Source: an uncultured Bacteroidia bacterium (lineage in GTDB: Bacteria > Bacteroidota > Bacteroidia > Bacteroidales > UBA932). From it: DNA of 64,000 bases. The stretch is taken from NCBI GenBank assembly GCA_902785785.1, contig CADAAA010000001.1, positions 434,001 through 498,000 on the forward strand, read 5' to 3'. The position numbers were made by a program, and so were the translations under genes. Below, one piece after another: positions 40,333 to 49,133 of this stretch. A model generated the notes under the pieces. The model made no database searches and was not told where the DNA came from. It was given only the letters and a program-made list of their open reading frames with translations. How positions within the stretch are numbered: the first letter of the stretch is position 1; each line of letters opens with the position of its first letter.

Positions 40333-43300
40333 ACCTTCCGGGACCGCCTCCTCTGGGACCTCCGAAGCCTCCCGGGCCTCCGGGACCGCGTCCGCCGCCA
40401 CCTCCTCCGTTGCCACCCATGCTGTTGAACCTGTAAGCCAGGGTCACCATCACGTAGCGTCCGAAGTTGTGCGTCCATCTGTTGTTCACATAGTCGTCAG
40501 TCATGGAAGTGCTGAATCCCATGGTCTTGTTGAACAGGTCATGGACAGTGAACGAGATTTCGACGTTGTTCCTGGGACCGAACCTGAAACCTCCGTTCAG
40601 GTCGAGGATATTGTCATTGACGGCGGCATATTCCACACCTTGCATGAAGGTCTTGGTGTAGTTACCTCCCAGATACATGATCTTGAAGATATTGTTGAGC
40701 TCGAATCCTGCCCTGATGGCTTCGGTAAAGTATTCGGTGCTGGATCCGGCGCTGTTCCACGAGTGGACGTAGGATCCGTTGCCGTTGATGTTGAAGCGGA
40801 TGTCCCGTGAGAAATTGCTGCGGATACCCAGAGAGAGTCCGGGACGGAGGTTCTGGGTGTAGATCAGGCCGTCGTTGACGTATGACGGGGATTTGTCCCA
40901 GCTTCCGGAAAGGCCGGTGTTGAAGATGCAGCCTATGAACTTGATAGGGAATCCGAAATTGACCGAGAGATTGGCGTTGTAGTTGTTCGCCGCGTTCTCA
41001 TAGCTCGTGAATGACGCCTGCGCTGGTATCGTATAGTTGTACTTAGGCAGGTATGTGTCTTCGGTATAATACGTACGCCTGCTTACTATGGGATTCTTTC
41101 CGGCAGTGAACGAACCGTTGATGCTGAAGGTCGTAAGGTTGGAGTTGATGCCCCAGCCTCCCTGCCTGTTGTTCCCGCCCAGGGCCTGCCCGAGCAGGGC
41201 ATTGCGGGCTTCCTTGCCGAGCACGGTGCTGTAGTTGAACCTGAAGGCATTGGACTTGCTCGCCTTGAGGTCGGGATTTCCGGCGGAGACCGAATAGAGG
41301 TTGGTGTTGTCGATCCTCGGGCGCAGCTGGTCGATGGACGGTGTGTTGCTGGAAGTGGTCCAGTTGAACTGCCAGTGGTTCATCTGCGAGTTGTTACCTA
41401 TCTGCAAGGAGGGAACGAAGGCATTGAAACTCCTGGAATAGATCGGTTCCTCCTCGGGGAATGCGTCGCCGCGGTTCAGCCCCGTCATCCTGTAGTCGAG
41501 ATTGGCCGAGAGGATGACCTGGTCATTGTTGAAAGTGGTCCTGAACGTGGCGGAAACGGAATTGGTGTAATTGTCGTTGATCCTGTTGTAAGTGTTTACG
41601 CTGTCGATCACGCTGGCTGCAGGGTTTGTGACGTCATACGCCCATTGGACCGAATTCGACTTGTTGTTGGAATAGCCGTAGGCTATGCCGATCGTGCTCC
41701 TTTCGCTCAACTCGTAAGCAGCGGATGCCTGTGCGTTCATGCTCTTGGACTCCGTGCCCGTGTCGATGTCGAGCACCGTGACCGTAATGGTCGAGGTGGT
41801 GGTGTCGACCTTTGTGCTGATCCCTTCGTTCTTCGAGCTGTTCAGCGAGATTGAGCCGGCCAGCCTGAACTTGTTGTTGAATCCCTTGTTGATATTGGCG
41901 CCGACATTGTACGAAATGCCGTCGGTGTTGCGGTTGGTCGACGATGATGTTCCGCGTCTTGGAAGGTCGTTCTGATAGTTGTAGTCGCTGCTGCGTGATA
42001 CTGACTCATTGTCAGTGAGGGAGAGGGATGCATTGATCCTCATGTTTCCGTCAGGCAGGGCCTTCCTGCCATTCACAGAGAAGCGGTGGGTACCGTTGTC
42101 CGTCGTCGACAGCGAAGACGAAGTGTTCTTGCGGTAGAAATACTGTTCGTTGGGGAAATATATCCTTTCGCTCCTGGACTCGCTGACATTGTACCGGCTG
42201 TTATACTCATAAGAGGCGCCGATGCTTCCGAGGACGAAATTCCTGGTCTCGGGACTCATCCATCTCCTGTTGAAGCTGATTTCTGCCATCTTGGCCTTCA
42301 GGTCGGCCGAACCGCCTCCGCCCGCCGCGCGGAAAGTGTTGCCCCTGCGGCGGTTATTCTGGTTGTTGATGTTGTTCAGGTTGAACGAACCTTCGATCTG
42401 CAGTTTCTCCGACGAGAAGTTCAGGTCTGCTCCGACCGTATAACGGAACTTATGGAAAGTGGTGTCGGTATCGTAACCTCCTCCTATCAGGAAATTGCCG
42501 TTGCTGACCATCGTAGGCTTTGTTTTGGTCTCGATATCCAGCACCCTGCGCTTGCTTTCGTTCTTGCTTATCCTGTGCCTCGGGTCCTTGTTCTCATACT
42601 CCTGGTATGACTTTATGGTCACGACCTCTTCTGCACGGAGATTGTTCAATGCAGCCATGGGCGCATCCCCGAAGAGGAGCGCTCCGTCTATATATACGGT
42701 GCTGACGTCCTCGTTGAGCACAGTCACGCCGTTCTCTCCCACTTCCACTCCCGGCATCTGTTCAAGTATGTCGATTGCCATTTCGCCTGCATTCAGCTTG
42801 ACAGCGGCGGCGTGGAATGCGATGGTGTCCTCCTTGATGGATACGGGATTGGCTATATCCCTGACCACGGCGCCCTCGAGCATGATGTTCTCGGCATTGA
42901 GGTTCGCTATCACGCGGTTCTGTCCTGATACGAGGGTGATGGGATTGGTTTGCTCCTGATATCCGAGCATGCTGAAAGTGACCCTGGCATTTCCCGGTTT
43001 GAGGTTCCTGATGGTGAAGGTGCCGTTGGCACCGCTCACAGCAAAGGTCGTGTCGGCTTTTTCGTTCTCCCCCCTGTCGGATATGACGATGACGGTTACG
43101 CCTGCACCAGGCTGCTGCCCGGTGTCTTCATCGGTAAGGTAAACGTTTCCTGTGAGAATGGCCTGCTGGTTCCAGTTGCGTTGCTGGAGAGCATTCATCG
43201 CTTGGTTGCCTCCCCCGCGGTTCCCGCCCCAGTTCTGGGCGGAGGAAATGATAGAGATCGTTATCAGGGCAAAGGCAAGGAACAAGTTTTTCATGTTCAT
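40325..43300 (-). CDS. Outer-membrane beta-barrel protein with CarboxypepD_reg and plug domains
   Basis: 991 aa. Signal peptide MNMKNLFLAFALITISIISSAQ, a carboxypeptidase regulatory-like domain (about residues 48-130, ILTGNVYLTDEDTGQQPGAG), a plug-like region (SIKEDTIAFHAAAVKLNAGEMAIDILEQMPGVEV is seen as AGEMAIDILEQMPGVEV), then a long beta-barrel (OMP_b-brl_3 type). The barrel is followed by a 30-residue Gly/Pro/Arg tail (GGNGGGGGGRGPGG...). No clear TonB box; a partner SusD gene is absent, so this is not a Sus pair. Possible transporter or structural barrel; substrate unknown. Confidence 0.85.
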   Translation of the reverse strand: MNMKNLFLAFALITISIISSAQNWGGNRGGGNQAMNALQQRNWNQQAILTGNVYLTDEDTGQQPGAGVTVIVISDRGENEKADTTFAVSGANGTFTIRNLKPGNARVTFSMLGYQEQTNPITLVSGQNRVIANLNAENIMLEGAVVRDIANPVSIKEDTIAFHAAAVKLNAGEMAIDILEQMPGVEVGENGVTVLNEDVSTVYIDGALLFGDAPMAALNNLRAEEVVTIKSYQEYENKDPRHRISKNESKRRVLDIETKTKPTMVSNGNFLIGGGYDTDTTFHKFRYTVGADLNFSSEKLQIEGSFNLNNINNQNNRRRGNTFRAAGGGGSADLKAKMAEISFNRRWMSPETRNFVLGSIGASYEYNSRYNVSESRSERIYFPNEQYFYRKNTSSSLSTTDNGTHRFSVNGRKALPDGNMRINASLSLTDNESVSRSSDYNYQNDLPRRGTSSSTNRNTDGISYNVGANINKGFNNKFRLAGSISLNSSKNEGISTKVDTTTSTITVTVLDIDTGTESKSMNAQASAAYELSERSTIGIAYGYSNNKSNSVQWAYDVTNPAASVIDSVNTYNRINDNYTNSVSATFRTTFNNDQVILSANLDYRMTGLNRGDAFPEEEPIYSRSFNAFVPSLQIGNNSQMNHWQFNWTTSSNTPSIDQLRPRIDNTNLYSVSAGNPDLKASKSNAFRFNYSTVLGKEARNALLGQALGGNNRQGGWGINSNLTTFSINGSFTAGKNPIVSRRTYYTEDTYLPKYNYTIPAQASFTSYENAANNYNANLSVNFGFPIKFIGCIFNTGLSGSWDKSPSYVNDGLIYTQNLRPGLSLGIRSNFSRDIRFNINGNGSYVHSWNSAGSSTEYFTEAIRAGFELNNIFKIMYLGGNYTKTFMQGVEYAAVNDNILDLNGGFRFGPRNNVEISFTVHDLFNKTMGFSTSMTDDYVNNRWTHNFGRYVMVTLAYRFNSMGGNGGGGGGRGPGGPGGFGGPRGGGPGRFR

Positions 43301-43328
43301 CTGTATGGTGGAATTACGGATTGAGGTG

Positions 43329-43336
43329 CAAATATA
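43329..43336 (-). promoter_or_regulatory. -7 element for the beta-barrel gene
   Basis: Minus-strand TATATTTG (TAnnTTTG), 29 nt upstream of the start; no -33 at good spacing. Confidence 0.5.
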
Positions 43337-43352
43337 GTAAATAATAGGGATG

Positions 43353-43979
43353 TCACGAAATCAAGTTGGCTATGATGCCCGCCGTCTGCATCGGCGAGAT
43401 GTTGTCTATGTCAATGATATAGTCGGCCGCGGCGGTGTAGGCCGGCGTCCGCTCGGCCAGCATGGCCTCGAATCCGCCGTCCTTCAGCAGCGGCCGGTGG
43501 CTCTGGTCGCCGCCGAGGTGCAGCCGCAGCGTGTCTACGTTCGCCCTGAGGAAGAAGCACTTGCAGCGCTTCTTGATCAGCGCCGCATTCTCTGGTCTCA
43601 GTATCGTCCCTCCGCCCAGCGACAAAATAAAGCTGTTATTTGAAGGAGAATCTTGGTCCGGGTAGTTCCCTCTCGGAAACTGTGCCACCCTCGGCAACAT
43701 AAGAGGGAGGGGCCCATCGTCAGATGGGAGGGGTCCTGCGGAGCAGGACGTTTCAGAGTGGGAACTACCCGGACCCAAAAGGAGTTCAGCCAGCGCTTCG
43801 GATTCGAGGTCGCGGAAAGCCTTTTCACCCTGCTCGGCGAAAATGTCGGCGATGGATCTCCCTGTTTTGTCCACGATGTACTTGTCCAGGTCGACAAGCG
43901 GCATGTCGAGCAGCACTGAAAGCTCCTTTCCGACGCTGCTCTTCCCGCAGCCCATGAAACCGGTCAGCGCAACTATCAT
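43353..43979 (-). CDS. aroK: Shikimate kinase with palindromic insert
   Basis: 208 aa, about 40 longer than normal. Phosphorylates shikimate at O3. P-loop GFMGCGKSS (residues 7-15), substrate Asp/Arg in PLVDLDKYIVDKTGRSIADIF and GEKAFRDLESEAL, then the Walker B-side LSLGGGTIL. Residues about 68-110 (GPGSSHSETSC... to RGNYPDQD) are foreign to the family and come from the palindromic element at 43655-43775, lying between EALAELL and the FILSLGGG strand. ATG 43979 is 1 nt after the parC stop; an upstream start at 44009 would intrude into parC. Confidence 0.93.
   Translation of the reverse strand: MIVALTGFMGCGKSSVGKELSVLLDMPLVDLDKYIVDKTGRSIADIFAEQGEKAFRDLESEALAELLLGPGSSHSETSCSAGPLPSDDGPLPLMLPRVAQFPRGNYPDQDSPSNNSFILSLGGGTILRPENAALIKKRCKCFFLRANVDTLRLHLGGDQSHRPLLKDGGFEAMLAERTPAYTAAADYIIDIDNISPMQTAGIIANLIS
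43655..43775 (-). repeat. In-frame coding palindromic element, copy B
   Basis: Ends form an inverted repeat matching at 24 of 26 positions (43655-43680 with 43750-43775). Hairpins: TGCC/GGCA (43683-43696), CCCATC/GATGGG (43713-43728), GTCCTGC/GCAGGAC (43733-43749). Shares the core with copy A but has different end arms and different stem bases, changed on both sides. Confidence 0.88.
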
Positions 43980-43980
43980 C

Positions 43981-46731
43981 CTAGAACAGGGTAAGGTCCT
44001 CGTCGTCATTGACTTCGGGAACGTTTATCTTGCTCATGTCGATGTCCGGGATATCAACCTCGTCCGGAGTGTCGATGATGTCGGACATGTCTATCTCGCC
44101 GGCGAGATTCTCCGGCTCCGCATCGGTATTCTCCTCTTCGAGGTCCTCGGGCTTGACCAGAGGCTCGGCGAATTCGACTTTCTTAAGATCCCACGAATGA
44201 CACTTCTTGCCTTTCGCCGCGATACCCTTCTTGGCGATGTACTCCTCCGCATCGATGAGTTCCGGCTCCCTGTGGGCATACTTGCCTCCGAAGGTCACTT
44301 TCACCTGGGGATGCTTGTCCTCGCTGATGTCCACCAGGTAAGAGTTGCGGCCTTCCGCGATGAAGGAGACAGGGGTGTTGTCGCTCAATACGAATGAGAA
44401 ACGCTTGACATAGAATGCTTTGACCGAAGCGTCCCAGTACAGTGCCGTGTATGTCTTGTTAGGATCGAACTTCTCTATCTTCAGCACGTCGCCCTGATAC
44501 TTGTTCACCAGGTCGAAGGACGTCGTGTAGAAAGTACCGTTCTTGAAGATGGCAAGGACCTTGTCGTCGGTCTCAAACTGGCCAAGGTACTGGCCCCTTC
44601 CGTCCTCGTTGAGTTTCTGGATGTCGGCGTCGTACCAGATGTCCTTGCCGGAAATGGTGGACACGCCCTTGCTCTTGAGCTGGATGCGCTGGATTGGATT
44701 CTTGGACACGAGATTGCCGCGCGAGGTCTTGCCCTTGATCGCGAGAGTGGAGAAGTCATACTCCATCGACGACTTTTTCAGTTTGGCGCGCGGGCGAAGG
44801 TATATCCGCACCGACTCGGCCTCGCCGTTGTGGTTGGCCGTGAACCAGAGGATGGTCGAACCCGGAGCGCCGGTAGTGATGTCATACTCCTTGTCGCGCG
44901 TTACCGAAGTGATGGCGAAGCGTTTGGCATACGACACGGAGGTCTTGCCCTCCCGGTAGATCACGTTGTAGATCGTCCTCGAATCGTTCCTGTGGAATAC
45001 CCCGACGTAAAGGAGGTTCTTGCCGAAAAAGGCTTTGTCCGTCACCTTGGTGATGATGTACTTGCCGTCCTTGCCGATGACGATGATCTCCGAAAGGTCG
45101 GAGCAGTCACAGATGTACTCGCCGTTGTCGTCGCGCTTGAGGCCTATGCCCACGAAGCCCTCGGCCTTGTTGGCGTAGAGCTTTGCATTGTTGTTCACAA
45201 CCTTGGTGGCGGCGATGGTCTCGAAACTGGTGATCTCTGTGAGACGGGGGAAATCCTTGCCGTATTTCTTCTTCAGCCCCTTGAACCAGTCGATGGTATA
45301 GCGCGTTATGTGCGCGATCTTGTCCTTGACGTCGGCTATATCGCCTTCGATGCCGCGGATCTTCTCGTCGATGGCCTTGGTGTCGAACTTAGATATCTTG
45401 CGGACAGGCTTTTCCACGAGCTTTAGGATGTCGTCCATCACTATCTCGCGGGTCAGAAGGTCCTGATACTCCTTCATGCGGTCGAACACGTCGCCGATCT
45501 GCTCCTCCCAGCTCTTCTGGTCCTGTTCCAGGACCTTGTAGATGCGGTTTTCGAAGAAAATGCGCTCCAGGGAACTGTAATGCCATTCATTCTCAAGCTC
45601 ATCCAGCCTGATGCGGAGCTGTTGCTCCAGGATGTCGCGGGTATGGAACGTGTCGTATTCGAGGATCTCGTTCACATCCATGAACTGCGGCTTGTTGTCC
45701 TTGATCACGCAGGCGTTTGGCGAGATATTGATCTCGCAGTCGGTGAAGGCGTAGAGGGCGTCTATGGTCTTGTCGGGGGACACGTCGTTGGGCAGGTGGA
45801 TGATGATTTCCACATGGTCCGTCGTCATGTCGTCGATCTTCTTGATCTTTATCTTGCCCTTGTCCTTGGCCTTGAGGATGGAATCGATGACGATGCCGGA
45901 GGTCTTGCTGTAAGGTATCTCTGTGATGGCGATGGTGTTCTTGTCGATCTTGTCAATCTTGGCGCGTACCTTCACCACGCCGCCGCGGCGGCCTTTCTGG
46001 TACTTGGAGCAGTCGGCGTATCCGCCGGTAGGGAAGTCCGGGTAGATCTCGTAGGGCTTACCTTCGAGAATGGCTATGGAAGCATCCAGAAGCTCGTTGA
46101 AATTGTGGGGAAGGATCTTGGAGGCCATTCCGACCGCGATGCCCTCCGTGCCCTGGGCTAGGAGGAGGGGGAAGCGGACCGGCAGCTCGGTGGGCTCCTG
46201 GTTGCGTCCGTCGTAGGAAGTCATCCAGTTGGTGACCTTGGGGTCGAAGATGACCTCCTTGGCGAACTTGCTGAGGCGTGCCTCGATGTATCGGGGAGCA
46301 GCGTTGGAGTCGCCGGTGAGGATGTTACCCCAGTTTCCCTGGCAGTCCACGGCGTAGCCTTTCTGGCCGATCTGTACGAGGGCGCCAAGGATGGAGGCGT
46401 CTCCGTGAGGATGGTACTGCATCGCCTGTCCCACGATGTTGGCGACCTTGGTATAGGCGCCGTCATCCATCTTGTACATGGCGTGCAGCACCCTGCGCTG
46501 CACCGGCTTGAGGCCGTCCACGATGTGGGGGACGGCCCTCTGCAGGATAACGTAGGACGAATAGTCAAGGAACCAGTCCTTGAACATCCCCGAGAGCTTG
46601 AACTTGCGGCTGTCGTTGCCGAGCAGTTTGTCGAACCTTCCCGACGGAACGGCGGACTCGTCCACCATCTCCTCTCCTTCTTCGAAGGACTCCTGGGAGT
46701 CCATGATCTCTTCGTTGAATTCTTCGCTCAT
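43981..46731 (-). CDS. parC: DNA topoisomerase IV subunit A
   Basis: 916 aa. Type II topoisomerase breakage-reunion subunit. SSYVILQRAVPHIVDGLKPVQRR opens the winged-helix domain (read as SSYVILQRAVPHIVDGLK), with the catalytic Tyr in AAPRYIEARLSKF; quinolone-pocket HPHGDASI. The sequence fits Bacteroidetes ParC rather than GyrA, which normally begins around SYIDYSMSVI. The C-terminal acidic tail (EEENTDAEPENLAGEIDMSD) is ordinary. I chose MSEEFNEEIMDS at 46731 over a GTG at 46755. Partner parE is not in the window. Confidence 0.92.
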   Translation of the reverse strand: MSEEFNEEIMDSQESFEEGEEMVDESAVPSGRFDKLLGNDSRKFKLSGMFKDWFLDYSSYVILQRAVPHIVDGLKPVQRRVLHAMYKMDDGAYTKVANIVGQAMQYHPHGDASILGALVQIGQKGYAVDCQGNWGNILTGDSNAAPRYIEARLSKFAKEVIFDPKVTNWMTSYDGRNQEPTELPVRFPLLLAQGTEGIAVGMASKILPHNFNELLDASIAILEGKPYEIYPDFPTGGYADCSKYQKGRRGGVVKVRAKIDKIDKNTIAITEIPYSKTSGIVIDSILKAKDKGKIKIKKIDDMTTDHVEIIIHLPNDVSPDKTIDALYAFTDCEINISPNACVIKDNKPQFMDVNEILEYDTFHTRDILEQQLRIRLDELENEWHYSSLERIFFENRIYKVLEQDQKSWEEQIGDVFDRMKEYQDLLTREIVMDDILKLVEKPVRKISKFDTKAIDEKIRGIEGDIADVKDKIAHITRYTIDWFKGLKKKYGKDFPRLTEITSFETIAATKVVNNNAKLYANKAEGFVGIGLKRDDNGEYICDCSDLSEIIVIGKDGKYIITKVTDKAFFGKNLLYVGVFHRNDSRTIYNVIYREGKTSVSYAKRFAITSVTRDKEYDITTGAPGSTILWFTANHNGEAESVRIYLRPRAKLKKSSMEYDFSTLAIKGKTSRGNLVSKNPIQRIQLKSKGVSTISGKDIWYDADIQKLNEDGRGQYLGQFETDDKVLAIFKNGTFYTTSFDLVNKYQGDVLKIEKFDPNKTYTALYWDASVKAFYVKRFSFVLSDNTPVSFIAEGRNSYLVDISEDKHPQVKVTFGGKYAHREPELIDAEEYIAKKGIAAKGKKCHSWDLKKVEFAEPLVKPEDLEEENTDAEPENLAGEIDMSDIIDTPDEVDIPDIDMSKINVPEVNDDEDLTLF

Positions 46732-46765
46732 AAATACCTCCGGGCGCGCTTCCACGCACCTTTTA

Positions 46766-47650
46766 TCATTCTTCGTAGCCGAAGCGGCGGAGCTCCTTTC
46801 GGCTCTCGCGCCAGTCCGGATCCACTTTCACGTACAGGGACAGGAAGACCTTCTTCTGGAAAAAGTCCTCCATGTCGATGCGGGCTTCCGTGCCCACTTT
46901 CTTGAGGGCTGCGCCCTTCTTGCCTATGATTATGCCCTTCTGCGAATCGCGCATCACATAGATGACGGCGCCGATCTCGTACCTCTCCTCGCCTTCCTTG
47001 AAAGACTCGACCTCGACTTCGCAGCAGTACGGGATCTCCTGGCTGTAGTTCAGCAGGATCTTCTCGCGGATGATCTCCTGTGCGAAGAAACGCAGGTTGC
47101 GGTCGGTGAAAGTGTCCTTGTCATACCACGGAGGGCTGAGCGGGAGTTTCTCCACGACCTTGTCGAATATGCTTTCGAGATTGAATCTCTCCTTGGCGGA
47201 AGCCGGGATGACTTCGGCCTTGGGCAGCTGCGCATGCCAATAGTCCATCAGCTCCAGGACTTTCGGCTGGTCGCTGAGGTCGATCTTGTTGATGACCACG
47301 ATGACGGGGCATTCGAGCCTCTGGAGCTTGGCTACATAATCGGCATTCTTGTCCGCAGTCTCCACGGTGTCAGTGACATACAGGATGATGTCCGCGTCGC
47401 CGATTGCGGCGTCCACGAAGTTCATCATGTTCTTCTGGAGACGGTAGTTGGGCTTCAGGATGCCGGGCGTGTCGGAATACACTATCTGGTAATCCTCCCC
47501 GTTCACGATGCCCATGATGCGGTGACGGGTGGTCTGGGCCTTGGCCGTGACGATGGAGAGCTTCTCGCCCACCATCGCATTCATCAGCGTGGACTTGCCG
47601 ACGTTGGGATTACCTATGATGTTGACGAACCCGGACCTGTGGCTAGACAT
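46766..47650 (-). CDS. era: GTPase Era
   Basis: 294 aa, 16S rRNA maturation and 30S assembly. G1 GNPNVGKSTLMNA, switch I/G2 TTRHRIMGI, G3 DTPGI, G4 NKIDLSD, and a C-terminal KH domain with IGKKGAALKKVGTEARIDME. Overlaps the upstream rluB-type stop by 8 nt. Confidence 0.96.
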   Translation of the reverse strand: MSSHRSGFVNIIGNPNVGKSTLMNAMVGEKLSIVTAKAQTTRHRIMGIVNGEDYQIVYSDTPGILKPNYRLQKNMMNFVDAAIGDADIILYVTDTVETADKNADYVAKLQRLECPVIVVINKIDLSDQPKVLELMDYWHAQLPKAEVIPASAKERFNLESIFDKVVEKLPLSPPWYDKDTFTDRNLRFFAQEIIREKILLNYSQEIPYCCEVEVESFKEGEERYEIGAVIYVMRDSQKGIIIGKKGAALKKVGTEARIDMEDFFQKKVFLSLYVKVDPDWRESRKELRRFGYEE

Positions 47651-49103
47651 AGGCGCCCATCTTAAGGATGTTCACCTCGCCCTCGGTGAGGTAACGCCAC
47701 TCGCCCTTGTTGAGGCCCTTCTTGGTTAGTCCTGCGAAATACACCCTGTCAAGAGCCTTGACCGTGTAGCCGAGGGACTCGAAAATCCTGCGGACGATGC
47801 GGTTCTTGCCGGAGTGGATCTCGATGCCGAGCCTCCTGTGGTCGGTGGCGTCGATGTACTCGAGCTCGTCAGCGGAGACCTCTCCGTCACTGAGCTCGAT
47901 GCCGGTAAGCACCTTGTCATAATCCTCCTGGGAAAGCTCCCTGTCGAGGATCACCTGGTAGATCTTCTTCTTGTCGTATGAGGGGTGTGTGAGCCTTTCG
48001 GCGATCTCTCCGTCGTTGGTGAACATCAGCACGCCCGTCGTGGCCTTGTCGAGGCGGCCGACGGGGAATACGCGGGTATCACAGCCCTTCAGCAGGTCCA
48101 TGACGGTCTTGCCGGCATGGGGATCGCTGGAGGTGGTTACGTATCCCTTGGGCTTGTTCATGACGATATAGACTTTCTCTTCGCCCCTGAGACGCTCGCC
48201 GTTGAAACGGACGTCGTCATTGAGGACGTTGACCTTGGTGCCGAGCTCGGTGACGACCTCTCCGTTCACGGTGACGACACCGGCCTGGATGAGGGTGTCG
48301 GCCTCGCGCCTGGAGCACACGCCGGAATTGGCGATGAACTTGTTGAGGCGGATCTCGTTCTGGATGGGGGTCTTTACGTAGTCGTTGTCGGAATACTGGG
48401 AAGCGTCGATGTTGGGACGGCGCTCGATCATGCGGTAGATGCCGGACTCAGGGCTCTCGTCGAACTGGGGCTCGAACTTCTTGCGGCCGCCTTTGCCGCG
48501 GGCCGGCTTGGGGCCCTGCGGGGCGCCGTAAGGCTTGCGGCCCGCGCCGTTGTAAGGTCGCCTTCCGCCATCCTCGCCGAAGCTTCTGCGCTCGCCATAT
48601 GGCTTGTTGTAGGCCCTGTGCTCGCCGCCTTCGCCATAGCTTTTGCGCTCGCCGTAAGGTTTGCTGTATGTCCTGCGTTCTCCGCCCTCGCCGTAGCTTC
48701 TGCGCTCGCCATAGGGCTTGCTGTATGTCCTGCGCTCGCCGCCTTCGCCGTAACTTCTGTGCTCGCCGAAAGGCCTGTGGTCGCTGTTGTAGGGACGTCT
48801 CTCGGAGCTGCCGTAAGGCCGGCGCTCGCCGTTGTTCCTGTCATTGTATCCGCCCTGGCGCTGTCCGTATGGACGGTGTTCACCGCCTTCTCCGTAGCTT
48901 CTTCGGTCTCCGTAGGGCTTGTTGTAACTGCGGCGTTCGCCTCCTTCATAATTCCGGCGTTCACCGTTGTCGTTCCTGTGACCGTAGTCACTCCTTCTTT
49001 CGCTGTTCTCGAAAGAAACCTTCTTTCTGGGCCTGAGCTTCCTGCCTTCGGCAGAATAGCCGCCATTCTTGTTGTCTTCCATTTTTTCTTTGCCTTGCGG
49101 CAT
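47643..49103 (-). CDS. RluB/RsuA-type pseudouridine synthase with repetitive N-terminal tail
   Basis: 486 aa. The C-terminal half has an S4 RNA-binding domain (IRLNKFIANSGVCSRREADTLI) and the RsuA-family catalytic motif GRLDKATTGVLMFTNDG with the catalytic Asp, plus the closing KALDRVYFAGLTKKGL. Residues 1-220 are a low-complexity, basic and Tyr/Gly-rich tail built of repeats like RRSYGEGGERRTYSKPYGE, likely disordered and RNA-binding. Target uridine not determined. Upstream of era in one unit. Confidence 0.9.
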   Translation of the reverse strand: MPQGKEKMEDNKNGGYSAEGRKLRPRKKVSFENSERRSDYGHRNDNGERRNYEGGERRSYNKPYGDRRSYGEGGEHRPYGQRQGGYNDRNNGERRPYGSSERRPYNSDHRPFGEHRSYGEGGERRTYSKPYGERRSYGEGGERRTYSKPYGERKSYGEGGEHRAYNKPYGERRSFGEDGGRRPYNGAGRKPYGAPQGPKPARGKGGRKKFEPQFDESPESGIYRMIERRPNIDASQYSDNDYVKTPIQNEIRLNKFIANSGVCSRREADTLIQAGVVTVNGEVVTELGTKVNVLNDDVRFNGERLRGEEKVYIVMNKPKGYVTTSSDPHAGKTVMDLLKGCDTRVFPVGRLDKATTGVLMFTNDGEIAERLTHPSYDKKKIYQVILDRELSQEDYDKVLTGIELSDGEVSADELEYIDATDHRRLGIEIHSGKNRIVRRIFESLGYTVKALDRVYFAGLTKKGLNKGEWRYLTEGEVNILKMGAYV

Positions 49104-49133
49104 TTTAATGATTAATCTTCGTGGTTCACACCA

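Noticed and set aside
40325-43300. SusC-type nutrient receptor
   Set aside because: It has CarboxypepD_reg and plug-like parts but no SusD partner next door and no clear TonB box; closer to the OMP_b-brl_3 group.
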